In this document: piece after piece, positions 27,878 to 36,475 of the stretch
Layout: the number at the start of each line of letters is the position of its first letter
Position numbering within the stretch: the first letter of the stretch is position 1
Assembly (NCBI RefSeq): GCF_000568255.1
Contig: NZ_KK037166.1
Location: 8,965,435 to 9,003,879 of the forward strand
Source: Kutzneria sp. 744
GTDB taxonomy: Bacteria; Actinomycetota; Actinomycetes; Mycobacteriales; Pseudonocardiaceae
DNA: 38,445 nucleotides
Reading direction: 5' to 3'
The notes under the pieces: model-generated
Told to the model about the DNA's origin: nothing
Database searches by the model: none
The model's input: only the letters and a program-made list of their open reading frames with translations
Made by a program: the position numbers and the translations under genes

Positions 27878-29464
27878 TCAGCGGGCCAGCCACACCGCCG
27901 TGTTCGCCGGCAGCCGGCCGTCGGCCAGCGGGTCGCTGGCCAGCAGGACCTCGCTGTGCTCGGGCAGGTCCACCGCCGCGTCGGACAGGTTGAGCACGCA
28001 CACGAAGTGCTCTTCACGGGCGAAGGTCAGCACCCCGTCCGGCGACGGCAGCCAGGTCAGCGTGCCGTCACCCAGCCCGGGCACCTCGTGCCGCAGCCGC
28101 AAGGCCTGCTGGTACAGCCGCAGCATCGAACCCTCGTCCGCCGCCTCGGCCGTCACCGTGTACTCCGCCCAGCCGTCCGGCTGCGGCAGCCACGTCTCGC
28201 CGCCGCCGAACCCGTACGGCTGCGCCTCCCCGTCCCACGGCAGCGGCACGCGGCAGCCGTCGCGGCCCGGGTCGGCGCCGTTGGTGCGGCTGAACACCGG
28301 GTCCTGCCGCACCTCGTCCGGCAGGTCCTCGACCTCGGGCAGCCCCAGCTCCTCGCCCTGGTAGACGTACACGCCGCCGGGCAGCGACATGCTCAGCAAC
28401 GCCGCCGCCCGGGCCCGCCGGGTGCCCAGCGCCAGGTCCGTCGGCGCGCCCTGCTGCCGGTCGGCGAAGCTGAACGACGTGTCCGCCCGCCCGTACCGCG
28501 TGACGTGACGGGTGGTGTCGTGGTTGGACAGCACCCACGTCGCCGGCGCGCCGACCAGGGCATGGGCCTGCAGCGTCGAGTCGATCACGGCGCGGAGCCG
28601 GGCGGCCTCCAGCGGGCAGGACAGGAAGTCGAAGTTGAACGCCGAATGCAGCTCGTCCGGCCGCAGGTAGCGGGCGAACCGCTCCTGGTCGGGCAGCCAC
28701 ATCTCGCCGACGAACACCCGCGGATCCGGGTAGGTGTCGGCGATCTGCCGCCATTCCCGGTAGATCTCGTGCACGCCGTCCATGTCGGAGAACGGCAGCT
28801 GCCCCTCGGAGCGGCCGTTCACGTCGGGCAGCGCGGAATCCTTCACGAGTCCATCGGCGACGTCGATGCGGAAGCCGTCCACCCCGCGGTCGAACCAGAA
28901 CCGCAGCACCTCGCGGAACTCCTGGTGCACCACCGGGTTCTCCCAGTTCAGGTCCGGCTGCTCCGGGGCGTACAGGTGCAGGTACCACTCGCCGTCGGGC
29001 ACCCGGCTCCAGGCCGAGCCGCCGAACCGGGACTGCCAGTCGTTGGGCGGCTCCGGGCTGGCCGGGCGGAACCAGAACATCTCCCGCTGCGGCGAGCCCG
29101 GGCCGGCCGCCACCGCCTCCTTGAACCACCGGTGTTGGTCCGAGCAGTGGTTGGGCACGATGTCGATGATCACCTTCAGGCCGAGGGAGTGTGCCTCCTC
29201 GATGAACTTCTCGGCCTCGGCCAGCGTGCCGAACGACGGCTCGATGTCCCGGTAGTCCGAGACGTCGTAGCCCGAGTCGGCCATCGGCGACGGATACCAG
29301 GGACACAGCCAGATCGCGTCGACCCCCAGGTTGGCGATGTGCGGCAGGTGCTGGCGCAGGCCGGTCAGGTCGCCGGTGCCGTCGCCGTTGCCGTCGGCGA
29401 AGCTGCGCACGTACACCTGGTAGATGGCCGCACCACGCCACCACGCCGATCCTGTGTCGGTCAC
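27878..29464 (-). CDS. GH13 alpha-glucosidase (oligo-1,6-glucosidase type)
   Basis: Glycoside hydrolase family 13 enzyme of 528 residues, cytoplasmic (no signal peptide). The (beta/alpha)8 barrel shows region I DIVPNHCSDQ, nucleophile D201 (GFRIDVADG), acid/base E254 (VFVGEMW) and the third acid D316 (LSNHDTTRH). Start WWRGAAIYQVYVRSFADGNGDGTGDL is typical of alpha-glucosidases and oligo-1,6-glucosidases that cut short alpha-glucosides from the non-reducing end. Start ATG 29464 follows GAGGAG. It is 9 nt after the second permease gene, so it is the last gene of the uptake operon and would hydrolyse the imported sugar inside the cell. Confidence 0.9.
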   Translation of the reverse strand: MTDTGSAWWRGAAIYQVYVRSFADGNGDGTGDLTGLRQHLPHIANLGVDAIWLCPWYPSPMADSGYDVSDYRDIEPSFGTLAEAEKFIEEAHSLGLKVIIDIVPNHCSDQHRWFKEAVAAGPGSPQREMFWFRPASPEPPNDWQSRFGGSAWSRVPDGEWYLHLYAPEQPDLNWENPVVHQEFREVLRFWFDRGVDGFRIDVADGLVKDSALPDVNGRSEGQLPFSDMDGVHEIYREWRQIADTYPDPRVFVGEMWLPDQERFARYLRPDELHSAFNFDFLSCPLEAARLRAVIDSTLQAHALVGAPATWVLSNHDTTRHVTRYGRADTSFSFADRQQGAPTDLALGTRRARAAALLSMSLPGGVYVYQGEELGLPEVEDLPDEVRQDPVFSRTNGADPGRDGCRVPLPWDGEAQPYGFGGGETWLPQPDGWAEYTVTAEAADEGSMLRLYQQALRLRHEVPGLGDGTLTWLPSPDGVLTFAREEHFVCVLNLSDAAVDLPEHSEVLLASDPLADGRLPANTAVWLAR

Positions 29465-29473
29465 ATTGACTCC

Positions 29474-30343
29474 TCAGCCCTTGACGCTGCCCGCGGTGAG
29501 GCCAGCAAGGATGTTCCGTTGGAAGATCAGGAAGACCACGATGGTCGGCACGCTGGCCAGCACCAGGCCGGCCAGCAGCAGGTTGACCGGTGTGTCCGGG
29601 GCGAACCGTTGCAGCGCCACGGAAATCGTCTGAGCCTGCGGGTCGGAGAACACCAGCAGCGGCCAGATGAAGTCCTTCCACGCCGTGACCACCGACAGGA
29701 TGGACACCACGCCCAGCACCGGCCGCGACAGCGGCAGCACCACCCGCCACATGGTCCGCACCGGGCCCGCACCGTCCAGTGTGGACGCCTCGATCAGCTC
29801 GCCCGGGATCTGGTCGAAGAACCGTTTGAGCAGATAGATGTTGAACGCGTTGGCCGCGCCCGGCAGCCAGATGGCCAGCGGCGAGTTGACCAGGTTCACG
29901 CCGAGCAGCGGCACGTCGGTGATGGTCAGATAGGTCGGCACCAGCAGCGCGGAGGCCGGCAGCATCAGCGTGCCCAGCATCATGCCCAGCACCACGTTGC
30001 CCAGCTTGGGTTTCAGCTTCGACAGCGCGTACGCCGCCGGCACGTCCACCGCCAGCTGCACCAGCCACGCCCCCAGCACCACGATGACCGTGTTGAGGAA
30101 GAAGTGCGCGAGGCTCATGAAGTTCCATGCCTCGACGTACGCGCCGACGTTCGCCTTCGCCGGCAGCAGGGTCGGTGGCACCCGCGCCAGTTCCGGCGCG
30201 GTCTTCATGGCCCCCAACACCATCCAGATCAGGGGGAACACGAACGCCACGGTGAACGCGACCGCGACCACGACAAAAACCGTCCAGTAGATGGCTTTGC
30301 CGCGCGGGCTGCGCAACTGCGACTCCGAGACCAAGGTCCGCAT
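29474..30343 (-). CDS. Sugar ABC transporter permease, MalG type
   Basis: Inner-membrane component of a carbohydrate importer, 289 residues and six predicted helices. The permease loop that contacts the ATPase is visible in EASTLDGAGPVRTMWRVVLPLSRPVLG (about residues 190-216), and the N-terminal YWTVFVVVAVAFTVAFVFPLIWMVLGAMK is the normal MalG start. The ATG shares one base with the stop of the first permease gene. No ATPase gene is present; actinomycetes usually serve such importers with a shared MsiK-type ATPase encoded elsewhere. Confidence 0.9.
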   Translation of the reverse strand: MRTLVSESQLRSPRGKAIYWTVFVVVAVAFTVAFVFPLIWMVLGAMKTAPELARVPPTLLPAKANVGAYVEAWNFMSLAHFFLNTVIVVLGAWLVQLAVDVPAAYALSKLKPKLGNVVLGMMLGTLMLPASALLVPTYLTITDVPLLGVNLVNSPLAIWLPGAANAFNIYLLKRFFDQIPGELIEASTLDGAGPVRTMWRVVLPLSRPVLGVVSILSVVTAWKDFIWPLLVFSDPQAQTISVALQRFAPDTPVNLLLAGLVLASVPTIVVFLIFQRNILAGLTAGSVKG

Positions 30344-31266
30344 CAGTCGGCCTTCCTGGTCAGGCGGACGTAGAACAGGCCGAACACGCCCAGCACCACG
30401 AACAGCAGCAGGCTCAGCGCGCTGGCCGTGCCGAAGTCGTTGTAGAAGAAGGCGTACTTGTACAGCAGCAGCAACACCGTCACGGTCGAGTCGCCGGGCC
30501 CGCCGCCGGTCATGATGTACGGCTCGGTGAACACCTGCATGGTGGCCACCAGTTGCAGCAGCAGCATGACCAGCAGCGCGAACCGGGTCTGTGGGATCGT
30601 GACGTGCCACAGTCGCCGCCACAGCCCGGCGCCGTCCAGCTCCGCCGCCTCGTACAGGTCGCCGGAGATGGTCTGCAACGCCGCCAGGTAGATCAGCGTC
30701 GCCGAGCCCATGTTGGCCCACGTGGACACCAGCACCAGCGACAGCATCGCCGTGGCCGGGGAGTCCAGCCAGCTCAGTCCGGGCAGGCCGACGGCGTGCA
30801 GCGCCGAGTTGAACAGGCCCGGGCCCGGGTCGTAGAACCACTTCCACAGCAGCGCCACCACCACCGGCGGCAGCATCACGGGAAGGTAGACCACGAGCCG
30901 GAAGTAAGCCTTGCCGTGCCGGAGTTCGTTGAGCAGCACGGCGATCGCGAACGGCACCGCGAAGCCGAAGACCAGGGCCAGCGCGGTGAACAGCAGCGTG
31001 TTCACCCACGCTTCCCAGAACTGCGGGTCCGCGAACAGCTTCTGGAAGTTCTCCAGTCCGACCCAGGTCGGCGCGGTGACGAAGTTGACCTGCTGGAAGC
31101 TCAGCAGCACACCGCGCACGATCGGGTACCAGGAGAACAGCGCGAACACCACCAGCGCCGCGCACAGCAGGCCGTAGGCGGTGACGTTCTCCCGGAGCCG
31201 GCGCCGCAGGCGCGCCGCCGGCCGCACCCCTAGCGCGGCCGACGGCAACCGGACGGCGGTGCTCAC
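30343..31266 (-). CDS. Sugar ABC transporter permease, MalF type
   Basis: Partner permease of 307 residues with six helices. The N-terminal NVTAYGLLCAALVVFALFSWYPIVRGVLLSFQ and the EAAELDGAGLWRRLWHVTIPQTRFAL ATPase-contact loop (about 205-230) are typical of MalF-like sugar permeases of the short actinobacterial kind. GTG start (31264-31266) overlaps the TGA of the binding-protein gene. It forms the membrane channel with the downstream MalG-type protein. Confidence 0.9.
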   Translation of the reverse strand: MSTAVRLPSAALGVRPAARLRRRLRENVTAYGLLCAALVVFALFSWYPIVRGVLLSFQQVNFVTAPTWVGLENFQKLFADPQFWEAWVNTLLFTALALVFGFAVPFAIAVLLNELRHGKAYFRLVVYLPVMLPPVVVALLWKWFYDPGPGLFNSALHAVGLPGLSWLDSPATAMLSLVLVSTWANMGSATLIYLAALQTISGDLYEAAELDGAGLWRRLWHVTIPQTRFALLVMLLLQLVATMQVFTEPYIMTGGGPGDSTVTVLLLLYKYAFFYNDFGTASALSLLLFVVLGVFGLFYVRLTRKAD

Positions 31267-32630
31267 TTCACCTGCGCGAGCACGGAGTTCGCCTTCTGGC
31301 TCGCGTCGGAGAGCAACTGGTCGATGTTGGCGTCCTGCTGCGTGAGCACGGTCGACATCAGCGTGTCGAGGATCGTGTAGAGCTGCTGGGCGCTCGGCGG
31401 CTCCAGGCTGCCCTTGAGCGACTGCCCGCCGTCCAGGTACGGCTTGTAGTTGGAGACCGGCACGGTGGCGTTCTTCTCCTTGGCCTGCTCCAGCTGGTCA
31501 CGCACCGAGCCGGTCCACAGGTCCGGCACCGGCGGCACCGGCAGGCCCACCGGCTGGCCCTGCGCCTTGTACGTGCTGAGCACCTCGGACTCGACCCGCT
31601 CCGGGTTGAGGTACTTCCACTGGATCCAGGTCAGGCCGGCCTTGATCTGGGCGGGCGTGGCCTTGGGGTTGATCATGTACCCCTCGCCGCCGATCAGCGT
31701 GCCCTTGCCGCCCGGCATCGCGCCGAGGCCGTAGTCGGCGTAATTGCCCTTGAACTGGTTGACCAGGGTCGGGATGTTGTCCGGCGCGGCCAGGTACATG
31801 CCCAGCTGGCCGGCGCCCATCATGCCCTGCACGTCGGCGATCTGGAGCAGCTGCTTGCTGCCCATCGAGTTGTCGGTCCAGCGCATGTCGTGCAGCGTCT
31901 GCAGGACCTTCTTGCCGGTGGCGTTGTCGAAGTCGGCCTTCCAGGTGCTGCCGTCCTTCTTGGCGATGTCGCCGCCTCCCGCGTACATCTCCGTGGTGAA
32001 GTGCCAGCCGCCCTGGCCGCTGGCCGAGTAGTCGGCGAAGCCCACGGTGTTGTTGCCCAGCGCGGTGATCTTCTTGGCGTCCGCGCGCACCTCGTCCCAG
32101 GTGGTGGGCGGCTTGTCCGGGTCGAGGCCGGCCTTGGTGAACAGGGCCCGGTTGTAGAGCAGGCCCATCGAGTAGTTGGCGGTGGGCAGGCCGTAGACCT
32201 TGCCGCCCGCGTCCTTGAAGACGTCCAGCAGCGCGGGTTGGATGTCGTTGACGTGCGGGACGTCCTTCACGTAGTCGGTGATGTCCGCGGCCTGGTGGCG
32301 CGCGATCAGGTTCGCCGGGTCGGTGAAGTAGACGTAGAAGACGTCCTCCAGCTGGCCGCCGGCCAGCTTGGCGGAGAACGTCTTGGGGTCCATGAAGCCC
32401 TCGTGCGCGGTGACCTTGATGTCCGGGTGCGCCTTCTCGAAGGCGGCCACGTCGGCGTCGAAGATCTTGCGGTCGAACGGCTGGGTCTGCGGCGGCTGGC
32501 CGTCGATGGTGATCGTCACCGGGCCGCCGGCCTGCTGGTCGGCGCCCCCGCTGCACGCGGCGGTCATGCCCAGCGTGAGGCCGGTGGCCAGCGCTAACGC
32601 GGCGGCGGTCCGAAGTCTGTCAGTAGTCAT
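31263..32630 (-). CDS. Sugar-binding lipoprotein of the ABC importer
   Basis: Extracellular solute-binding protein of family 1, 455 residues. The N-terminal signal peptide ends in the lipobox LGMTAAC with the lipid-modified Cys at position 26, so it is anchored outside the membrane. The mature part has the usual two-lobe sugar-binding layout (FDADVAAFEKAHPDIKVTAHEGF; PTTWDEVRADAKKITALG; GEGYMINPKATPAQIKAGLTWIQWKY). ATG 32630 was chosen for the AGGGGA upstream and the signal peptide; a longer frame reaching back to 32819 crosses the promoter. With a GH13 glucosidase in the operon, the ligand is probably a maltose-, isomaltose- or trehalose-like alpha-glucoside. Confidence 0.9.
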   Translation of the reverse strand: MTTDRLRTAAALALATGLTLGMTAACSGGADQQAGGPVTITIDGQPPQTQPFDRKIFDADVAAFEKAHPDIKVTAHEGFMDPKTFSAKLAGGQLEDVFYVYFTDPANLIARHQAADITDYVKDVPHVNDIQPALLDVFKDAGGKVYGLPTANYSMGLLYNRALFTKAGLDPDKPPTTWDEVRADAKKITALGNNTVGFADYSASGQGGWHFTTEMYAGGGDIAKKDGSTWKADFDNATGKKVLQTLHDMRWTDNSMGSKQLLQIADVQGMMGAGQLGMYLAAPDNIPTLVNQFKGNYADYGLGAMPGGKGTLIGGEGYMINPKATPAQIKAGLTWIQWKYLNPERVESEVLSTYKAQGQPVGLPVPPVPDLWTGSVRDQLEQAKEKNATVPVSNYKPYLDGGQSLKGSLEPPSAQQLYTILDTLMSTVLTQQDANIDQLLSDASQKANSVLAQVK

Positions 32631-32667
32631 CAGGCGATCTCCCCTGACGCGGTGGAGTGTGGCGCAC

Positions 32668-32721
32668 ACCATAGATCTTCTGGACACGAAGCCGCAAGAT
32701 GTTGACACCAATACGCAAGAT
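32668..32721 (-). promoter_or_regulatory. Promoter and paired operators of the sugar-uptake operon
   Basis: On the minus strand TTGCGG (32692-32697) and TATGGT (32668-32673), 18 nt apart, make a plausible -35/-10 pair 38 nt before the binding-protein ATG. CGCAAGAT occurs at 32693-32700 and again at 32714-32721, exactly 21 nt apart, and each is followed by a similar TGAC (12 of 14 bases match). The first copy overlaps the -35. A LacI repressor binding both on one DNA face would block transcription. Confidence 0.5.
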
Positions 32722-32800
32722 CGTGACTTGATTGGCCCTGTCGGCGCTGCGGGCCGTCGACGTGCCGCAAGTGACTGCAAGCTGTTTGCGCCACCTGTCG

Positions 32801-32806
32801 TATAGT
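32801..32806 (+). promoter_or_regulatory. -10 element (TATAGT) of the leaderless LacI gene
   Basis: TATAGT ends 6 nt before the ATG at 32813 and no Shine-Dalgarno precedes that ATG. A GCAA-N5-TTGC dyad at 32777-32789, similar in half-site to the CGCAAGAT repeats, lies just upstream and may give autoregulation. Confidence 0.5.
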
Positions 32807-32812
32807 TGCGGC

Positions 32813-33826
32813 ATGACAAGACGCCTTGCCGAGGTCGCGCAGAAGGTCGGAGTCAGCGAGGCGACCGTCAGCCGCGTGCTCAACGGCAAGCCCGGGGTCT
32901 CCGAGGCCACCCGGGCGGCCGTGCTGACCGCGCTGGACGTGCTCGGCTACGAGCGGCCCACCCAGCTGCGCGGGGAGCGGGCCCGGCTGGTCGGCCTCGT
33001 GCTGCCCGAGCTGCAGAACCCCATCTTCCCGGCCTTCGCCGACGTGGTAGGGAACGCCCTGGCCCAGCAGGGCTTCACGCCCGTGCTGTGCACCCGCACC
33101 GCGGGCGGCGTCTCCGAGGCCGAGTACGTGGAACTGCTGCTCCAGCAGCATGTTTCCGGGGTGGTGTTCGCCGGCGGCCTGTTCGCCCAGGCCGACGCGT
33201 CACATGAGCACTACTACCGGCTGACCAACCGCAAGCTGCCGGCCGTGCTGGTCAACGCGGCCGTCGAGGACCTGGCCTTCCCCAAGGTCGCCTGCGATGA
33301 CGCGGTGGCCGCCGAGCAGGCCCTCGGGCACCTGCTGTCCCTCGGCCACACCCGCGTCGGCATGGTGCTCGGGCCGCCCGATCATGTGCCCTCGCGCCGC
33401 AAGGAAGCCGCCTTCCGCGCGCATGCCACGCGCGCCGGCGTGGAAATCCCCGACGACGCCATCCAGCACACCATGTTCTCGCTGGAAGGCGGCCACGCCG
33501 CCACGTCCAAGCTGCTCAACCAGGACATCACCGGCATCGTCTGCGCCAGCGACCCCCAGGCCCTCGGCGCCATCCGCGCCGTGCGCCGCAAGGGTTTGAC
33601 CGTCCCCGGCGACGTCTCCGTGGTCGGCTACGACGACTCCGCCTTCATGAACTGCATCGACCCGCCCCTCACCACCGTCCGCCAGCCCATAGAGGCCATG
33701 GGCCGCGCCGCCGTAGAACTCCTCGTCAACCAGATCGAGGGCGCCGCCGTCTCCACCGAGGAACTCCTCTTCGAGCCGGAGCTGGTAGTCCGCGGCTCCA
33801 CCGCCCCCGCCCCCGCCCGCGTCTAA
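32813..33826 (+). CDS. LacI-family repressor of the alpha-glucoside operon
   Basis: Regulator of 337 residues. The N-terminal HTH (RLAEVAQKVGVSEATVSRVLNGKPGVSEATRAAV, residues 3-36) and hinge are classical; the effector domain runs from VGLVLPELQNPIFPAFADVVG to the C-terminus (VSVVGYDDSAFMNCIDPPLTTVRQPIEAMG near 270-300). It is divergent from the binding-protein/permease/glucosidase operon with CGCAAGAT-type operators between them, so it most likely represses that operon until an alpha-glucoside is present. The start was fixed at 32813 because the HTH begins there and a -10 hexamer lies 6 nt upstream. Confidence 0.92.
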   Translation: MTRRLAEVAQKVGVSEATVSRVLNGKPGVSEATRAAVLTALDVLGYERPTQLRGERARLVGLVLPELQNPIFPAFADVVGNALAQQGFTPVLCTRTAGGVSEAEYVELLLQQHVSGVVFAGGLFAQADASHEHYYRLTNRKLPAVLVNAAVEDLAFPKVACDDAVAAEQALGHLLSLGHTRVGMVLGPPDHVPSRRKEAAFRAHATRAGVEIPDDAIQHTMFSLEGGHAATSKLLNQDITGIVCASDPQALGAIRAVRRKGLTVPGDVSVVGYDDSAFMNCIDPPLTTVRQPIEAMGRAAVELLVNQIEGAAVSTEELLFEPELVVRGSTAPAPARV

Positions 33827-33842
33827 CCCGCCGTTCCGGGTG

Positions 33843-34289
33843 TCACAAAGGGGTGAGGCGGCGGATGTCCGGGGCGGCTGAGGGATACTCCGCCGCCAGC
33901 GTGGTGTCGGCGAAGGTGATGCAGGCGTCGGTGTAGGGCGGGGTCATGAAGGTGCCGAGGAGGGTCCAGGTGCCGGTGGTTTCCGTTGCCTGCCAGACGC
34001 CGGCGGGGACGGGGACCTGGGGGCGCTGGCCGGCGGCGAGGTCGATGCCGAGCACTGGTCGGGTCACGGAGCCGTCGGGGTGCAGGAGCAGCATCCGGGC
34101 CGGGGCGCCGGCGTGGAAGCTGAAGATCTCGGGGTGGGCCAGCCGGTGCAGGGCGGAGAACGCGGGCGCCCGCAGCAGGTAGTAGATGGCGGTGCCGTTG
34201 GCGTCCCGCCAGGTCTGGGCCCAGTGCCCGCCCTCGACCGGCAGCGGCTGGAGACCGAGCGTGCTCACGATCGTGTCCGGATCTACCAT
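33843..34289 (-). CDS. Cupin-5 (DUF985) family protein
   Basis: Small beta-barrel cupin of 148 residues. STLGLQPLPVEGGHWAQTWRD, SALHRLAHPEIFSFHAGAPARMLLLHPDGS and LLGTFMTPPYT follow the DUF985 pattern. The His residues in LHRLAHPEIFSFH may bind a metal, as in other cupins; no reaction is assigned. ATG 34289 overlaps the end of the SDR gene by 7 nt, so the two are co-translated; a longer in-frame extension has no family similarity. Convergent with the LacI gene across a 16-nt gap. Confidence 0.8.
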   Translation of the reverse strand: MVDPDTIVSTLGLQPLPVEGGHWAQTWRDANGTAIYYLLRAPAFSALHRLAHPEIFSFHAGAPARMLLLHPDGSVTRPVLGIDLAAGQRPQVPVPAGVWQATETTGTWTLLGTFMTPPYTDACITFADTTLAAEYPSAAPDIRRLTPL

Positions 34290-35002
34290 GCCGGCCGCAC
34301 CGACATGCCGCCGTCGACCACGAGGTTCTGACCGGTTATCCACCGCGCCAGGTCAGACGCGAGGAACGCACAGGCGTCGCCGACGTCCTCGGGGGTGCCG
34401 AGACGGCCCAGCGGGGCGTGCTCGACCCAGCTGGCGACACCGGAGGGCCACGCCTCCTCGATACCGGGCCGCGAGATGAGACCGGGGGAGACGGCGTTGA
34501 CGCGGATGCCCCGCGGGCCGTATTCCAGCGCGGCGGCCTTGGTGTGCATGAGCAAGGCGGCTTTGGCCGAGGCGTAGTGGGCGTGGCCGACGGCCGGCAG
34601 CGAGCCCTCGATGGAGCCGAGGTGGATGATCGAACCGCCGAGGCCCATGTGTTCCGCGGCCGCTTTCGTGACGAGAAACGCGCTGTCGACGTTGCCGGCG
34701 AACACCGCCCGCCAGTCGGCCAGGGTCAGCTCCGAAAGCGGCTGCACCGGTTGCACACCGGCGCTGTTGACGACGATGTCCAGGCCGCCGAGTTCGTTGA
34801 CGGCGGTCTCGACCAACCGCTCCACTTCGGCCGGTTCACGCAGATCAGCCTGGACGGCAAGGACTTCGGGGTCAGCCGGCGGCCGAGTACGGTAGTGGGC
34901 CAGCACCCGTGCGCCGTGGGCGGCCAGCCGCGCGGCGATGCCGGCCCCGATGCCGCCAGTGGCCCCGGTCACCAGGGCGGTCCTGCCGTGCAAGCTTGTC
35001 AC
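34283..35002 (-). CDS. Classical short-chain dehydrogenase/reductase (FabG-like)
   Basis: Oxidoreductase of 239 residues. TGATGGIG (about 12-19) binds NAD(P); NSAGVQP, IIHLGSIEGS with the catalytic Ser, YASAKAALLMHTKA (YxxxK) and VNAVSPGLISRPG complete the classical SDR set. Start GTG 35002: TAACCT (35010-35015, minus strand) lies 7 nt upstream and there is no Shine-Dalgarno, so the gene looks leaderless. It is co-transcribed with the cupin gene downstream and faces a second, unusual SDR gene only 24 bp away. The substrate is unknown. Confidence 0.88.
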   Translation of the reverse strand: MTSLHGRTALVTGATGGIGAGIAARLAAHGARVLAHYRTRPPADPEVLAVQADLREPAEVERLVETAVNELGGLDIVVNSAGVQPVQPLSELTLADWRAVFAGNVDSAFLVTKAAAEHMGLGGSIIHLGSIEGSLPAVGHAHYASAKAALLMHTKAAALEYGPRGIRVNAVSPGLISRPGIEEAWPSGVASWVEHAPLGRLGTPEDVGDACAFLASDLARWITGQNLVVDGGMSVRPAW

Positions 35003-35009
35003 CGGCTCA

Positions 35010-35019
35010 AGGTTAGAGT
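35010..35019. promoter_or_regulatory. Overlapping divergent -10 elements of two leaderless SDR genes
   Basis: TAACCT (minus strand, 35015 to 35010) and TAGAGT (plus strand, 35014-35019) share the central TA. Each ends 7 nt before its start codon (GTG 35002 and ATG 35027). The whole region between the two starts is 24 bp. Confidence 0.5.
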
Positions 35020-35026
35020 GCCGGTC

Positions 35027-36445
35027 ATGTCCGAGATCGACCCCGCCGACCTGGAGACGTGCCTGCAGGTGCTGGCCGCGGTGTCCACGCTGCCGCCCGA
35101 GCACCCGACCTTCGTCGCCGTCCGCCGGGCCTCCTCCAAGATGGCCAAAGAAGCCCGGCGCGAGCGGCGCAGCCAGGCCCGCGCCGCCGTGACCGCCGCC
35201 GACCGCGAGGTGACCGCGCAGACCGCGACCGGCTCGGCCGTCCGCATCGACGACGAGACCCAGGGCATTCCGCTGGTGTCCTCCGTCGTCGGCGCCACCG
35301 CCGGCACCCTGCTGCGGGCCCGCTCCTGCTACGTCTGCAAGCAGCGGTACGTCGAGGTCGACGCCTTCTACCACCAGCTCTGCCCGTCCTGCGCCGCGTT
35401 CAACCGGGCCAAGCGGGACGCCCGCACCGACCTGACCGGCCGGACCGCGCTGCTCACCGGCGGCCGGGCCAAGATCGGCATGTACATCGCCCTGCGGCTG
35501 CTGCGGGACGGCGCGCACACCACCATCACCACGCGTTTCCCCAGCGATGCCGTACGCCGGTTCGCCGCCATGCCCGACAGCGCCGACTGGCTGCACCGCC
35601 TTCGGGTCGTCGGCGTCGACCTCCGTGACCCGGCCCAGGTCATCGCGCTGGCCGACACCGTCGCCGCCGCGGGCCCGCTCGACATCCTGATCAACAACGC
35701 CGCCCAGACCGTGCGCCGCTCGCCCGGCTCCTACTCCCTGTTGGTGGAGGCCGAGGCCGACCCGCTGCCGGCCGGCCCCATGCCCGAGATGATCACGCTG
35801 GGCAGTCCCCACGACGCCCACCCGCTGGCCCTGGCCGGTGCCGAGCTCACGTCGCTGGCCGTCGACGTCACGTCGCTGGCCCTCACCGCCGGCTCCGCCT
35901 CGCCCGACCGGATCGCCGCCGGCACCGCCATCGACGCCGCCGGGCTCACCCCCGACCTCGCCTCCATCAACAGCTGGACCCAGACCGTCGACCAGGTCGA
36001 CCCCATCGAGCTGCTTGAGGTCCAGCTCTGCAACCAGACGGCCCCGTTCATCCTCATCAGCCGCCTGCGCCCGGCCATGGCCGCCGCGGCCGCCCGCCGC
36101 AAGTACGTCGTCAACGTCTCGGCCATGGAGGGCCAGTTCTCCCGCGCCTACAAGGGGGCCGGGCATCCGCACACCAACATGTCCAAGGCGGCGTTGAACA
36201 TGCTGACCCGCACCAGCGGCGCCGAGATGCTCTCCGACGGCATCCTGATGACCGCCGTCGACACCGGCTGGATCACCGACGAGCGGCCCCACCCGATGAA
36301 GATCCGCCTGGCCGACGAGGGCTTCCACGCCCCGCTCGACCTGGTGGACGGCGCCGCCCGCGTCTACGACCCGATCGTCCGCGGCGAGGCCGGCGAGGAC
36401 CTCCACAGCTGCTTCCTGAAGGACTACAGCCCCTCGCCGTGGTGA
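35027..36445 (+). CDS. SDR-fold protein with N-terminal zinc ribbon and no catalytic Tyr
   Basis: Protein of 472 residues, much longer than a classical SDR. Residues 1-135 form a helical start and a four-Cys zinc ribbon (C101, C104, C119, C122). The Rossmann motif TGGRAKIG (144-151) and INNAAQ (222-227) follow. About 100 extra residues (230-330) interrupt the core before the catalytic-like Ser365 (NVSAMEGQF). Where YxxxK should be, the sequence is TNMSK (T383, K387), so the catalytic Tyr is replaced by Thr. It may bind NAD(P) and RNA, DNA or protein rather than act as an ordinary dehydrogenase, or use another acid. ATG 35027 follows TAGAGT by 7 nt (leaderless type). Confidence 0.8.
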   Translation: MSEIDPADLETCLQVLAAVSTLPPEHPTFVAVRRASSKMAKEARRERRSQARAAVTAADREVTAQTATGSAVRIDDETQGIPLVSSVVGATAGTLLRARSCYVCKQRYVEVDAFYHQLCPSCAAFNRAKRDARTDLTGRTALLTGGRAKIGMYIALRLLRDGAHTTITTRFPSDAVRRFAAMPDSADWLHRLRVVGVDLRDPAQVIALADTVAAAGPLDILINNAAQTVRRSPGSYSLLVEAEADPLPAGPMPEMITLGSPHDAHPLALAGAELTSLAVDVTSLALTAGSASPDRIAAGTAIDAAGLTPDLASINSWTQTVDQVDPIELLEVQLCNQTAPFILISRLRPAMAAAAARRKYVVNVSAMEGQFSRAYKGAGHPHTNMSKAALNMLTRTSGAEMLSDGILMTAVDTGWITDERPHPMKIRLADEGFHAPLDLVDGAARVYDPIVRGEAGEDLHSCFLKDYSPSPW

Positions 36446-36475
36446 ACAGGACGGCGGCGTCAGTCAAGTGAACCT

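Noticed and set aside
27800-30373. 857-codon plus-strand ORF opposite the GH13 and permease genes
   Set aside because: Antisense to well-supported genes, low-complexity composition and no recognisable domain.
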